Source: Micavibrio_A sp040381535
Lineage (GTDB): Bacteria; Pseudomonadota; Alphaproteobacteria; Micavibrionales; Micavibrionaceae
Reading direction: 5' to 3'
NCBI GenBank assembly: GCA_040381535.1
Contig: JBEIHF010000004.1
Location: 1-64,000, forward strand
Length of the DNA stretch: 64,000 nt
This document shows positions 17,845 to 26,166 of this stretch, in pieces. Below the pieces are notes generated by a model. That model saw nothing but the letters and a program-made list of their open reading frames with translations, was not told the origin of the DNA and made no database searches. Every line of letters starts with the position of its first letter. Within the stretch, counting starts at the first letter, position 1. Both the position numbers and the translations under genes were made by a program.

Positions 17845-17980
17845 TGTTTTGGCCGAATTTCTGGGTAATCCAGCGGTTTTTGATGATCGGAAGGCTGAAG
17901 GTGGAGAGGATATATCCGCCTGCCTGGACGAAGGCGTGGAGGAAAGCATAATTCGCAGACTCACTCAATCCGAACGCCAT
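17840..17980 (-). CDS. Possible small protein (46 aa) or gene remnant after fadA
   Basis: In the 282-base gap between the thiolase and the unknown 383-aa gene, a frame from ATG 17980 to TAA 17840 encodes a protein-like peptide (SANYAFLHAFVQAGGYILST, then PIIKNRWITQKFG). The frame stays open upstream into the end of fadA, and another frame starting at fadA's stop (ATG about 18039) gives a matching-style start that would need a frameshift to join. It may be a small hydrophobic protein or the tail of a decayed gene. Confidence 0.4.
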   Translation of the reverse strand: MAFGLSESANYAFLHAFVQAGGYILSTFSLPIIKNRWITQKFGQNT

Positions 17981-18033
17981 GTAAAGATGAGCGGTTACGT
18001 TTCTGAACGGCCACCAACGAATCTTCGAGACTG

Positions 18034-19167
18034 TTAGCCATCAACAGATTCCAAAACGATTGCAACACCCTGACCGCCGCCGATACACATAGTGGCAAGG
18101 CCGAGTTTTTTCTTTTCGCGTTTCATCAAGCAGGCGAGTTTTCCTAAGATTCGTGCACCCGATGCGCCGAGCGGGTGACCCATCGCGATAGCGCCGCCAT
18201 CAAGATTGAGTTTTTTTAAATCTATGCCCAGATCCCTAATAACCGGAATACCCTGCGCGGCGAAAGCCTCATTGAGTTCCACGATGTCGATATCCTTGAT
18301 CGTAACGCCTGCGCGCTGTAACGCCTTTTGCGAAGACGGTACGGGACCGATGCCCATGATCTCCGCGCCGCAACCGGCAACGCCGACAGATTTGATGCGT
18401 GCGAGTATCGGAAGCTTATGTTTCTTCGCATATTCTTCCGAAGCGACGAGCACAGCCGCCGCTCCATCGGTAAGCGGTGAGGCCGTGCCTGCCGTGACCG
18501 TGCCGTTTTCATCAAACGCAAGTTTTAACCCCGCCAGACCTTCGGCAGTGGTTTCGGGACGGATGGTGCCATCTTCTGTCACGCCGTTGATGGGCACGAT
18601 TTCATCTTTGAAGTTTCCGGCTTGACGCGCCTTCGCGGCCTTCTGGTGAGAGGCAGCGGCGAATTCTTCCTGTTCCTTGCGTGACACCGAATATTTCTTG
18701 GCAAGGTTTTCGGCCGTCTCACCCATATTGATGTAAGCCTGCGGATAGATTTCACCGAGTTTGGGGTTTGGCATAGGATTAAAGCCGCCCATCGGAATGC
18801 GCGTCATGGATTCCACGCCTGCGCAGATAAACACATCGCCCGCGTCCATTTGAATATAACCCGCCGCCATCTGGATAGTCGTCATCGATGACCCGCAGAA
18901 ACGGTTTACGGTCGCGCCAGCGACGGAATTGGGGAGACCCGCAAGTTGCGCCACGATTTTGGCGAGGTTGAAGCCCTGTTCGGCTTCTGGGAAAGCGCAT
19001 CCCATCAAAACATCTTCGATGTCCGCAGGATTAACGCCGGTTTCTTTAATGAGGGACTTGATGACTTCGGCGGCCATGTCGTCGGGACGGACCCCTGCCA
19101 GCGCGCCTTTTCCCGCAAAGTGAAAGGGAGTGCGTTTAAAGCCGCAAATGACAACCGGTTTTTGCAT
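18034..19167 (-). CDS. fadA: Acetyl-CoA acyltransferase (thiolase)
   Basis: 377 aa. Cleaves 3-ketoacyl-CoA to acetyl-CoA and shortened acyl-CoA, the last beta-oxidation step. Catalytic Cys91 sits in NRFCGSSM; the other active-site motifs ELNEAFAAQ, GGAIAMGHPLGASGARI and CIGGGQGVA are all present. ATG 19167 has GAGGAA upstream. Together with the fusion enzyme at 14-16 kb and the acyl-CoA dehydrogenase at 8-10 kb it gives a full set of beta-oxidation activities, all on the minus strand but not contiguous. Confidence 0.95.
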   Translation of the reverse strand: MQKPVVICGFKRTPFHFAGKGALAGVRPDDMAAEVIKSLIKETGVNPADIEDVLMGCAFPEAEQGFNLAKIVAQLAGLPNSVAGATVNRFCGSSMTTIQMAAGYIQMDAGDVFICAGVESMTRIPMGGFNPMPNPKLGEIYPQAYINMGETAENLAKKYSVSRKEQEEFAAASHQKAAKARQAGNFKDEIVPINGVTEDGTIRPETTAEGLAGLKLAFDENGTVTAGTASPLTDGAAAVLVASEEYAKKHKLPILARIKSVGVAGCGAEIMGIGPVPSSQKALQRAGVTIKDIDIVELNEAFAAQGIPVIRDLGIDLKKLNLDGGAIAMGHPLGASGARILGKLACLMKREKKKLGLATMCIGGGQGVAIVLESVDG

Positions 19168-19273
19168 GGAAAATTCCTCTTGATTCCTTCATTGTACCGC
19201 ACAAAAACTGCAATACTCTTAATACCTTAATAGATAAATGGGGGGTACGTCCACCCGTTTCAAGGGGGTTACC

Positions 19274-19333
19274 ATGGAGGATATTGAGAGGTGTAATTTT
19301 GCTTTGACACACCATGCAAAATCAGGCACCTAA
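19274..19333 (+). CDS. Possible 19-aa leader peptide ahead of the TIGR02300 gene
   Basis: ATG 19274 follows AAGGGGG at good spacing and a short frame ends at TAA 19331-19333, 46 bases before the next start. It could be a translated leader; its sequence (a Cys and two adjacent His) shows no attenuation-type codon run. Support is only the ribosome site. Confidence 0.25.
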   Translation: MEDIERCNFALTHHAKSGT

Positions 19334-19379
19334 GAACTCGTTTACCCCAAACAACAAGAATAACGCCTCGGAGGCAATT

Positions 19380-19760
19380 TTGGCTGACCCTAAAGGATTA
19401 AAACGTATCTGCATGAGCTGCGGCGCTCGCTTTTACGATCTGAGCAAAAAACCCATCATCTGCCCTTCCTGTAATACGGAATTCACGGGCGAGATCAAAG
19501 TCAAAGCCCGCCGCGGCCGTTTGAGCGATGTTGCAGACGCCGAAGAAGAAGTCGAAGCCGTGGTCGAGGAAGTCGTTGTGGAAACCGAAGATGTCGAAGC
19601 AGACGAGGAAACCGTCAGCCTCGAAGAAATCGCCGAAGATGACGATGACGCAGATGAAGACGAAATCCCGCTGGATGACGATCTGACCATCGATGATGAT
19701 CTTGATGATGTAGAAGACGACGATATCGAAGAAGACATCGCCGAAGACGAGGAAAAATAA
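19380..19760 (+). CDS. TIGR02300 / FYDLN-acid family zinc-ribbon protein
   Basis: 126 aa. The first 40 residues form a zinc ribbon: RICMSCGARFYDLSKKP then CPSC, with the FYDL signature of the alphaproteobacterial family. The rest is an extremely acidic tail of Asp/Glu-rich runs. I choose TTG 19380 as start because GGAGG lies five bases before it and the protein then begins, as homologs do, just ahead of the KRIC motif; an ATG at 19314 has no ribosome site. Function is unknown. Its stop abuts the presumed ATT start of prmA, so the two are translationally coupled. Confidence 0.82.
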   Translation: MADPKGLKRICMSCGARFYDLSKKPIICPSCNTEFTGEIKVKARRGRLSDVADAEEEVEAVVEEVVVETEDVEADEETVSLEEIAEDDDDADEDEIPLDDDLTIDDDLDDVEDDDIEEDIAEDEEK

Positions 19761-19762
19761 TC

Positions 19763-20650
19763 ATTATCGCCTCGCATTTTACCATTGCGCTGAATATAAA
19801 AGCCGGCCTGAACGACGATCAGGCCGGTCTTTTTTCCGCAATCTTCGAAGACAACGCGCTCTCGTTTTCCTGCAAGAAAAAAGGCGATGAATGGGATTTT
19901 CTCTGGACCTTCGATCATGAGCCCGATGAAGAATTCGCGTATTCCCAAATAGAATGGGCGCTCGATCAATTCAGCCCCGGTGCCGATTTCGGTTTTTCCA
20001 TCGAACCTCTGGAAGACCGTGACTGGCTGGCGGAAAGCTACCTGGCCCTGCCCCCGTTCACCGTGGGATCGTTCTTTATCTACGGATCGCACTATGAAGG
20101 TGCGGCGCCCGTGGGACAAATTCCCTTGCTGATCGAGGCGGCAACCGCGTTCGGATCGGGTGAGCATGGAACCACCGCACAATGCATTCTGGCGATAGAG
20201 CATGTGAAGAATTCCAGATTCGCCCCGCGCAATATTCTGGACATGGGATGCGGTTCCGGCATTCTTGCCGCAGCCGCCGCAAAGCTCTGGCCCGATGTGC
20301 AGGTTTTTGCCGCGGACAATGATCCCGAATCCGTGATCGTCACCCAGCGCCATCTGGCATCTAACGAGATTTTCAGCGTGAACACTTATCAATCCGAAGG
20401 GTATGATCCACAAAGCTCCGTGTGGGACGACGCGCCTTATGATTTCATCATCGCCAATATTCTGGCCGCGCCCCTCATCGACATGGCGGCGGAGCAATCA
20501 AAAGCTCTTGCCAAAGACGGGTATCTGATTTTATCGGGCACGTTGAAAGAGCAAGCTTCACGCGTTATCGCCGCTTATGAAGCACATGGTTTGAAACTCG
20601 CAGGCGAATTTCCGCAAGGCGAATGGATGACGATGTTGATGCGGAAATAA
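19763..20650 (+). CDS. prmA: Ribosomal protein L11 methyltransferase, apparent ATT start
   Basis: About 295 aa. SAM-dependent methyltransferase for ribosomal protein L11. The N-terminal substrate-binding half (ending EDRDWLAESYLALPPF) is followed by the linker and catalytic domain: AFGSGEHGTT, LDMGCGSGILAAAAAK and FIIANILAAPL with its N-I-L motif. The frame is open back to a TGA inside the previous gene but contains no ATG, GTG or TTG until GTG 20063, which would remove the whole N-terminal domain. GAGGA at 19749-19753 is well placed for ATT 19763 (or ATC 19760). I therefore infer a rare non-canonical start coupled to the upstream stop (TAA 19758-19760). Confidence 0.82.
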   Translation: MIASHFTIALNIKAGLNDDQAGLFSAIFEDNALSFSCKKKGDEWDFLWTFDHEPDEEFAYSQIEWALDQFSPGADFGFSIEPLEDRDWLAESYLALPPFTVGSFFIYGSHYEGAAPVGQIPLLIEAATAFGSGEHGTTAQCILAIEHVKNSRFAPRNILDMGCGSGILAAAAAKLWPDVQVFAADNDPESVIVTQRHLASNEIFSVNTYQSEGYDPQSSVWDDAPYDFIIANILAAPLIDMAAEQSKALAKDGYLILSGTLKEQASRVIAAYEAHGLKLAGEFPQGEWMTMLMRK

Positions 20651-20655
20651 ACTCT

Positions 20656-20826
20656 TTAAGCTATGCGCTGTAGTGCTTTAATAGTTTCGTAGCCATATTC
20701 CGCATGCAGAGGTTCGCTATACACCAGCGCGTGTTCGCCTTCGCGTTGCTCTTCCGCCCATATGGAGATATTGCAGGATTCAATCGTATCGATCTGGGCG
20801 ACCATTATGAATCTGCGCAAGGACAT
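20656..20826 (-). CDS. Small protein (56 aa), unknown
   Basis: A complete frame from ATG 20826 to TAA 20656 whose residues look like real protein: MVAQIDTIESCNISIWAEE near the start, then EGEHALVYSEPLHAEYGYET. It fills the interval between prmA (convergent) and the next minus-strand gene. No signal peptide or membrane span. Family unknown; codon use resembles the neighbours. Confidence 0.5.
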   Translation of the reverse strand: MSLRRFIMVAQIDTIESCNISIWAEEQREGEHALVYSEPLHAEYGYETIKALQRIA

Positions 20827-20940
20827 TAGCCCACCCTGTATTCCGTCGTTTATTATTATAAGTTATGACAAAGATGCACGAAAATCACATCCCCTTCAAT
20901 AAAATCCAAGGGTAAGCGCGCGGTAACTAGTTTTATCGGG

Positions 20941-21570
20941 TTAGGCGCCGGTGTCTTTTAGGCGGGTTTCCGCAAAGGCCTGCTTTAACTGTTCGGCAAG
21001 AAGCCTTTCAGTGCTGTAGATCTGTACCTGGTTGGGGTGAAGCTTATAGATACGCAAGACGCGGTTGATGTCCGGCACGTTGCCATTTTCGATCTGCTTC
21101 ATGATGAACAAGGCCGCACTGACGGCCCTGTTGGCGGAGCGGAGTGTATGCGGAACATGCGTATCATAAGAACGGATGTCCGCGATGAAACATTCCCGCG
21201 GCAAGGCCATGTCGAATTTGTCCATGATCGAGAACGAGAGAACCGGATATTCGATGCTTTCATTCAGAATGGAATATTCCCAGCCGTCGATCACGATATC
21301 GTGGCGGAAAAGTTTTGTTTCGTTTTTAAAAAGGGGTACGGAATCTATCCGGAATTGCAGGCCGAAGATGCGGGCCTTGCCGATATCTTTGGCAAGAGCT
21401 TGGCCCGACGAGTAATGGATGGATCTGAACTGATTCCATCCGGCCGGCGGCCATAGAATATTCATCGTATCGAAGCGACCCATATCACTAGCACTCCCCG
21501 AAGGGCCCGACTCATACAGACAAAATGCCTGCATAAGATTGGCTCTGACACCCGTAGTTGGTTCCCTCAC
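20941..21570 (-). CDS. Protein of unknown function
   Basis: 209 aa counted from a GTG at 21570; internal ATGs at about 21534 and 21486 are possible starts. Soluble, no signal peptide. Contains FRHDIVIDGWEYSILNESIEYPVLSFSIMDK, mixed alpha/beta in character, and a helical C-terminus. I do not recognise it. Flanked by low-GC gaps, with the membrane protein gene behind it on the same strand. Confidence 0.5.
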   Translation of the reverse strand: MREPTTGVRANLMQAFCLYESGPSGSASDMGRFDTMNILWPPAGWNQFRSIHYSSGQALAKDIGKARIFGLQFRIDSVPLFKNETKLFRHDIVIDGWEYSILNESIEYPVLSFSIMDKFDMALPRECFIADIRSYDTHVPHTLRSANRAVSAALFIMKQIENGNVPDINRVLRIYKLHPNQVQIYSTERLLAEQLKQAFAETRLKDTGA

Positions 21571-21680
21571 CGCAATGTACGAAAGTGAATATGAGTAAAT
21601 ACGAAATTAAAAGAAAAGGCAATATAAAATTTACAGAAGACTCAAAAAAATTGTTTAATCATAATAGCTTAAAGCTACAA

Positions 21681-22373
21681 TTACTGTTTTTTAAAATATT
21701 TACTTGAGAGAATCCGTGATTTAAAATCAAGCAGATACAGAAAAATAAAATAGTAAATGTAGAGTTCCTGCACTTCCGAAACTCTCTCGAAAACACCCTC
21801 GTTATAGAAATGCTCTGCGATCTCTTGAACTGTATATGGCAATAAAACGCCGAGCGCGGCTAGGAGCAAAAGATCGGACGGATACAGAGTTGCAAAATTC
21901 ACGGGCAGCGTGTCGGGTTTCCAGCGGCGCAGGGCGGGAATAAGGATGCCGCCCACCACGCAACCGATGAAAAGAAGGAGTCTCGGTTTTTGGTCGAGCC
22001 ATGAAGATGTGTTGTGCAGATTGGTTTCATTCTGGTCGTTCACCGCGCTCCAAAATTCGGGGGTGACCCAACCGAATATATGCTGGCCCCAGCTTACTTC
22101 CTCACCCGCGATATAAAGGCACCCCAGTGCGCAGGCGCCGAGCCAAAGCTTGAGATAAAGACCCTCTACCTTCCATGCCATATAGGCGGCCAGAGGCACG
22201 CACAGTGCGACTACGAGGAATTGCAGGGCTTCGTGGGGGCCGCCTTCGGTGTGCATTGGGGCGAGATATTCGCGGGGCGTAAAGATTTCGATGAAAATCT
22301 GAATAACTATGATCGCCAAGGGTACAACGCCCCATAAAAAGACCGGTAATGTCCGTCTTTCAGCGCCCTTCAC
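21681..22373 (-). CDS. Integral membrane protein, unknown function
   Basis: 230 aa with about six hydrophobic segments (LWGVVPLAIIVIQIFIEIF near 13-31, ALQFLVVALCVPLAAYMAW, LWLGACALGCLYIAG, RLLLFIGCVVGGILI, LLLLAALGVLLPYTV, LYIYYFIFLYLLDF). A conserved-looking loop GEEVSWGQHIFG followed by NETNLHN recurs in uncharacterised membrane proteins. The gene and its flank (21571-21720) are AT-rich compared with neighbours. Divergent from the FkbM-type methyltransferase gene. Confidence 0.7.
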   Translation of the reverse strand: MKGAERRTLPVFLWGVVPLAIIVIQIFIEIFTPREYLAPMHTEGGPHEALQFLVVALCVPLAAYMAWKVEGLYLKLWLGACALGCLYIAGEEVSWGQHIFGWVTPEFWSAVNDQNETNLHNTSSWLDQKPRLLLFIGCVVGGILIPALRRWKPDTLPVNFATLYPSDLLLLAALGVLLPYTVQEIAEHFYNEGVFERVSEVQELYIYYFIFLYLLDFKSRILSSKYFKKQ

Positions 22374-22405
22374 TTTTTATGCCTTTTCCTTTATGAGTAC
22401 GCCTT

Positions 22406-23257
22406 ATGACGAACCCGATGCTTTTGAAATTCATGCGCAACCAAGCCATGCCCTTGCGGCTCCGCAAGAAGGTAGGGAAGTTTATCGGCTCTCCTAAACC
22501 CGGTATGCGCTTCAAGATTAAAGTGTTTGATGCGTTTTTTGAAGGGGAAACCGGAAGCCATCAAGACGATAAGATATTTTATTACGGCGCGCACGAACCC
22601 GCCACGCTGCGCCTTATGCGTGACATCATGGAATATCAGGCCGCCCAAGGCATGGACCCTGTTTATCTGGATATCGGCACGAATATCGGCCAGCACCTAA
22701 TCGCGGTAGCATCCAAGGCGCGTTATGCCTATGGGTTCGAGCCGTGGAGCAGGGTGCGCGACGAGGCTCTCAAAAACCTCTCATTGAATGATTTTGCGCA
22801 TGTGCAGGTTTTGCCGTTCGGTTTGAGCGATGTGTCCGCGCGACTCCCCTATTTCCCCCCTCTGAAGAAAAATCTCGGTTGCGGTTCATTCATGCCCGAA
22901 GCTGAAAATGTTGGCAAGCCCATCACGCTCGAGGTGCGAAAAGGGGATGATGTTGTGCAAGAACTCAATATCAAGCCGACTTTGTTGAAAATCGACACTG
23001 AGGGCTTTGAGCAATATGTGTTGCGCGGTCTTGCGCAGACTATCGTCGCTTACAAGCCCGCCGTAGTGTTTGAGCTGGGCGATCTGTCACGCAAAGATTT
23101 CGGCTCTCTGGAAGATCTTTATAAATATTTTCCGCGCGATTACAGTTTCCACGGTATTCACCGCAGCTCTGAAAAGCCGCATCTGGAGCCGTTCAACCCC
23201 GACCATAAATACGAGAATCTTCTCGCGTGGCCGGAAGCCGATTTCAAACTTTATTAA
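22406..23257 (+). CDS. FkbM family SAM-dependent methyltransferase
   Basis: 283 aa. The domain starts with YLDIGTNIGQHLIAVASKA (about 91-109), the SAM-binding glycine motif, then YGFEPW and the FkbM-typical LLKIDTEGFEQYVLRGL (about 193-209). Members methylate hydroxyls of polyketides or sugars; the target here is unknown, perhaps surface glycans given other sugar genes in the window. Its stop overlaps the end of the convergent alcohol dehydrogenase gene. Confidence 0.88.
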   Translation: MTNPMLLKFMRNQAMPLRLRKKVGKFIGSPKPGMRFKIKVFDAFFEGETGSHQDDKIFYYGAHEPATLRLMRDIMEYQAAQGMDPVYLDIGTNIGQHLIAVASKARYAYGFEPWSRVRDEALKNLSLNDFAHVQVLPFGLSDVSARLPYFPPLKKNLGCGSFMPEAENVGKPITLEVRKGDDVVQELNIKPTLLKIDTEGFEQYVLRGLAQTIVAYKPAVVFELGDLSRKDFGSLEDLYKYFPRDYSFHGIHRSSEKPHLEPFNPDHKYENLLAWPEADFKLY

Positions 23258-24309
23258 GCGACCTTCTTCAACGATTCCATATCGATCACGAAGCGGTATT
23301 TCACATCGCCATTCAACATGCGCTCGTAGGATTCATTGATGTCTTGCATATCGATGACTTCAATATCCGAGGTGATGTTGTGCTTGGCGCAGAAATCTAG
23401 CATCTCCTGCGTTTCGGGAATTCCGCCGATGAGCGAACCTGCCAAAGATTTGCGCCCGAAGATCAGATTGAAGACGGCAGGCGAAGGATGCGGCGTTGCG
23501 GGCGCGCCTACAAGAGTCATGGTTCCATCGCGTTTGAGCAACGTAATGAACGCATCGAGATTGTGCGGAGCGGCGACGGTGTTGAGGATGAAATCAAAAC
23601 TGCGTAAATGTGCGGCCATTTGTTTCTCGTCTTTGGAAATGACGACTTCATCCGCGCCTAAAGCTTTCGCGTCTTTTACTTTATCGGGGGAAGTTGTAAA
23701 GGCCACAACATGGGCACCAAGCGCGTGGGCCAGTTTGATACCCATATGGCCGAGGCCGCCTATACCGACGACGCCGACTTTTTTGCCGGGCCCTATGTTC
23801 CAGTAACGAAGCGGTGACCATGTGGTGATGCCCGCGCACAATAACGGTGCAACAGCGGCCAGATCTTTTTCATCGTGGCTGATTTTCAATACGAAGTACT
23901 CATCGACCGTGATGGCGGCAGAATATCCGCCATAGGTGGTTTTTCCATCAAGCGTGCCGTTATAAGTGCCTACAAAACCCGATCCTTCGCAATATTGTTC
24001 AAGGCCTTCGTTGCAGGATGCGCAAGTGCGGCAAGAATCCACCATGCACCCTACGCCGACAATTTGGCCGACTTTGAATTTTTTTACATCCGAGCCCACA
24101 GCCGTGACGCGGCCCACGATTTCATGTCCAGGAACGCAAGGATATTGCGTGCCCGCCCATTCGCCGCGCGCAGTGTGCAAATCCGAATGGCACACACCGC
24201 AATAAAGAATATCTATGGCGACATCTTTGGCTTTGGGTTCGCGGCGATCAATATCATGGGGGCCCAATGGCGTTGTAGCGGTTTGGGCGGCAAAGGATTT
24301 GGTTTTCAT
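23254..24309 (-). CDS. Zinc-dependent NAD(P) alcohol dehydrogenase (CAD/YahK type)
   Basis: 351 aa medium-chain dehydrogenase. Catalytic zinc ligands in CGVCHSDLHTARGEW and PGHEIVGRV; structural zinc from CRTCASCNEGLEQYC; cofactor motif GIGGLGHMGIKLAHALGAHV. The pattern is that of broad aldehyde reductases such as YahK or cinnamyl alcohol dehydrogenase. Located 12 bases after glmS on the same strand, so may be co-transcribed. Confidence 0.92.
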   Translation of the reverse strand: MKTKSFAAQTATTPLGPHDIDRREPKAKDVAIDILYCGVCHSDLHTARGEWAGTQYPCVPGHEIVGRVTAVGSDVKKFKVGQIVGVGCMVDSCRTCASCNEGLEQYCEGSGFVGTYNGTLDGKTTYGGYSAAITVDEYFVLKISHDEKDLAAVAPLLCAGITTWSPLRYWNIGPGKKVGVVGIGGLGHMGIKLAHALGAHVVAFTTSPDKVKDAKALGADEVVISKDEKQMAAHLRSFDFILNTVAAPHNLDAFITLLKRDGTMTLVGAPATPHPSPAVFNLIFGRKSLAGSLIGGIPETQEMLDFCAKHNITSDIEVIDMQDINESYERMLNGDVKYRFVIDMESLKKVA

Positions 24310-24321
24310 GTTAGGTCCTTG

Positions 24322-26151
24322 TTATTCGACGGTGACGGATTTTGCGAGGTTTCTGGGCTGATCCACATCCGTGCCTTTGGCCACAGCGACGTGGTAGGCC
24401 AGCAACTGAACGGGGATTGCGTATAATATCGGCGCGGTGAAGGGGTGAACCTCATCGAGCGTGACCGACCATATAGACTGCTTTTTGAGTTTGGCAACGC
24501 CCGCAGCATCGGAGAACAGCAATATTTTTCCACCGCGCGCGACGGTTTCTTGAACATTCGATGCGGTTTTTTCAAACAGCACATCGTTGCCAGGCGCGAC
24601 CACGACCACAGGCACCTTGTCATCTATAAGAGCTATAGGCCCGTGTTTCATTTCGCCTGCAGCGTAGCCTTCAGCGTGGATGTAGGAAATTTCCTTCAGT
24701 TTTAACGCGCCTTCCAGCGCGATCGGATAGAGCGCGCCGCGGCCAAGATAAAGCATGTCGCGGACGGTAGCGACTTCTTTGGCAATGGTTTTTATTTCGC
24801 CGTCATGGTTCAGAATTTTTACGGCTTGTTTGGGCAGATGGCGCAAAGCTTCGGTGTAAGATGCTTGTTTTGCCGCATCTATCGCGCCTTTTTTGATGGC
24901 GACGGCAAGCGCGATGCAGGCGAGCGTGGTGAGCTGCGTGGTGAAAGCCTTGGTGGAGGCTACGCCAATTTCAGGACCTGCGAGCGTGTGCAAGACCGCA
25001 TCGGATTCGCGCTCGATAGTGCTTTCAATCGTGTTGACGATAGAAAGGATTTTTTGGCTCGAACGTTTGCAGTAACGCAAAGCTTCCAGCGTATCCAGCG
25101 TTTCGCCGGATTGGGATACGAAGATCGCCACGCCGCCTTCGGGCATCGGTGCTTCGCGGTAACGGAATTCGGAGGCGATATCCACTTCGCAAGGCACGCG
25201 CGCGACTTGTTCGAACCAGTATTTGGCGATAAGGCAGGCATAGGATGCTGTACCGCAAGCGATGAGCGTCAAGCGCGGCGCCTTTTCGATCATCTCCAGA
25301 ATATCGTCAGGCAGCGTGACCGCATTGGTGGCAGGATTTATGAAGGAATTCAATGTGTCGCCGATAACTTCGGGCTGTTCGTAGATTTCCTTCAGCATGA
25401 AGTGCGGATATTGGCCCTTGTTGGCCGTAGTTCCTGATTGCGCCGTGATGCGAATGGGGCGGTCGAGATTGTCGTTGGCCTTGTTGTAGATGCGAACGCC
25501 GGATTTTGTAAGGCTTACACGGTCGCCATCTTCCAAGAAAGTAATTTTTCGTGTCAATGATGCCAGCGCGTAGGAATCCGAGCCCAAATACATTTCGCCA
25601 TCACCGTAACCTACCGCGAGCGGCGTGCCTTGGCGCGCACCGATCATGAGATTATCGTTTTCGGTGAACATAATGGCGAGCGCGTAGGCACCTTCTAGTT
25701 TGTTGAGCGCAGAGTCGGCAGCGGCCTGCGGCGTCATGCCTTGGCGCAGATTGTGCGTGACCAGATGCGCGATGACTTCGGTGTCGGTGTCGGTTTCAAA
25801 ACGGCATTGGCTTTTCGCCAGTTCTTCTTTCAATTGCGCATAGTTTTCGATGATGCCGTTATGGACGACAGCAACTTTATCTGTCGCATGCGGGTGGGCG
25901 TTGTTTTCGGTGGGGCCGCCATGCGTGGCCCAGCGTGTGTGACCGATACCCGTATTCCCCGCGAGCGGTTCTTTTTTCAATTTGGCATCTAGGTTGATCA
26001 GCTTTCCTTCGGCGCGACGGCGTTCGATTTTGCCGTCGACGAGGCAGGCTATCCCTGCGCTATCGTATCCGCGATATTCGAGGCGGCGAAGCCCTTCCAC
26101 CAATCTGGGGGCTGCGTCTTTTTCACCGATAATGCCAATAATTCCACACAT
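24322..26151 (-). CDS. glmS: Glutamine-fructose-6-phosphate aminotransferase
   Basis: 609 aa, full length. Makes glucosamine-6-phosphate, first step to UDP-GlcNAc for peptidoglycan and LPS. N-terminal CGIIGIIGE begins with the catalytic Cys of the glutaminase domain; GHTRWATHG and VHNGIIENYAQL follow. Two SIS sugar-isomerase domains (ACGTASYACLIAKYW; SQSGETLDTLEALRY; ALEGALKLKEISYIHAEGY) and the end LAKSVTVE complete it. It follows glmU with 15 bases between, so the two consecutive pathway enzymes form an operon. Confidence 0.97.
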   Translation of the reverse strand: MCGIIGIIGEKDAAPRLVEGLRRLEYRGYDSAGIACLVDGKIERRRAEGKLINLDAKLKKEPLAGNTGIGHTRWATHGGPTENNAHPHATDKVAVVHNGIIENYAQLKEELAKSQCRFETDTDTEVIAHLVTHNLRQGMTPQAAADSALNKLEGAYALAIMFTENDNLMIGARQGTPLAVGYGDGEMYLGSDSYALASLTRKITFLEDGDRVSLTKSGVRIYNKANDNLDRPIRITAQSGTTANKGQYPHFMLKEIYEQPEVIGDTLNSFINPATNAVTLPDDILEMIEKAPRLTLIACGTASYACLIAKYWFEQVARVPCEVDIASEFRYREAPMPEGGVAIFVSQSGETLDTLEALRYCKRSSQKILSIVNTIESTIERESDAVLHTLAGPEIGVASTKAFTTQLTTLACIALAVAIKKGAIDAAKQASYTEALRHLPKQAVKILNHDGEIKTIAKEVATVRDMLYLGRGALYPIALEGALKLKEISYIHAEGYAAGEMKHGPIALIDDKVPVVVVAPGNDVLFEKTASNVQETVARGGKILLFSDAAGVAKLKKQSIWSVTLDEVHPFTAPILYAIPVQLLAYHVAVAKGTDVDQPRNLAKSVTVE

Positions 26152-26166
26152 ACTTTTTATCCCTTA

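Noticed and set aside
19433..20497. Long minus-strand frame (354 codons) across TIGR02300 and prmA
   Set aside because: Antisense to two recognised genes; its serine run is simply the complement of the acidic Asp/Glu tail.
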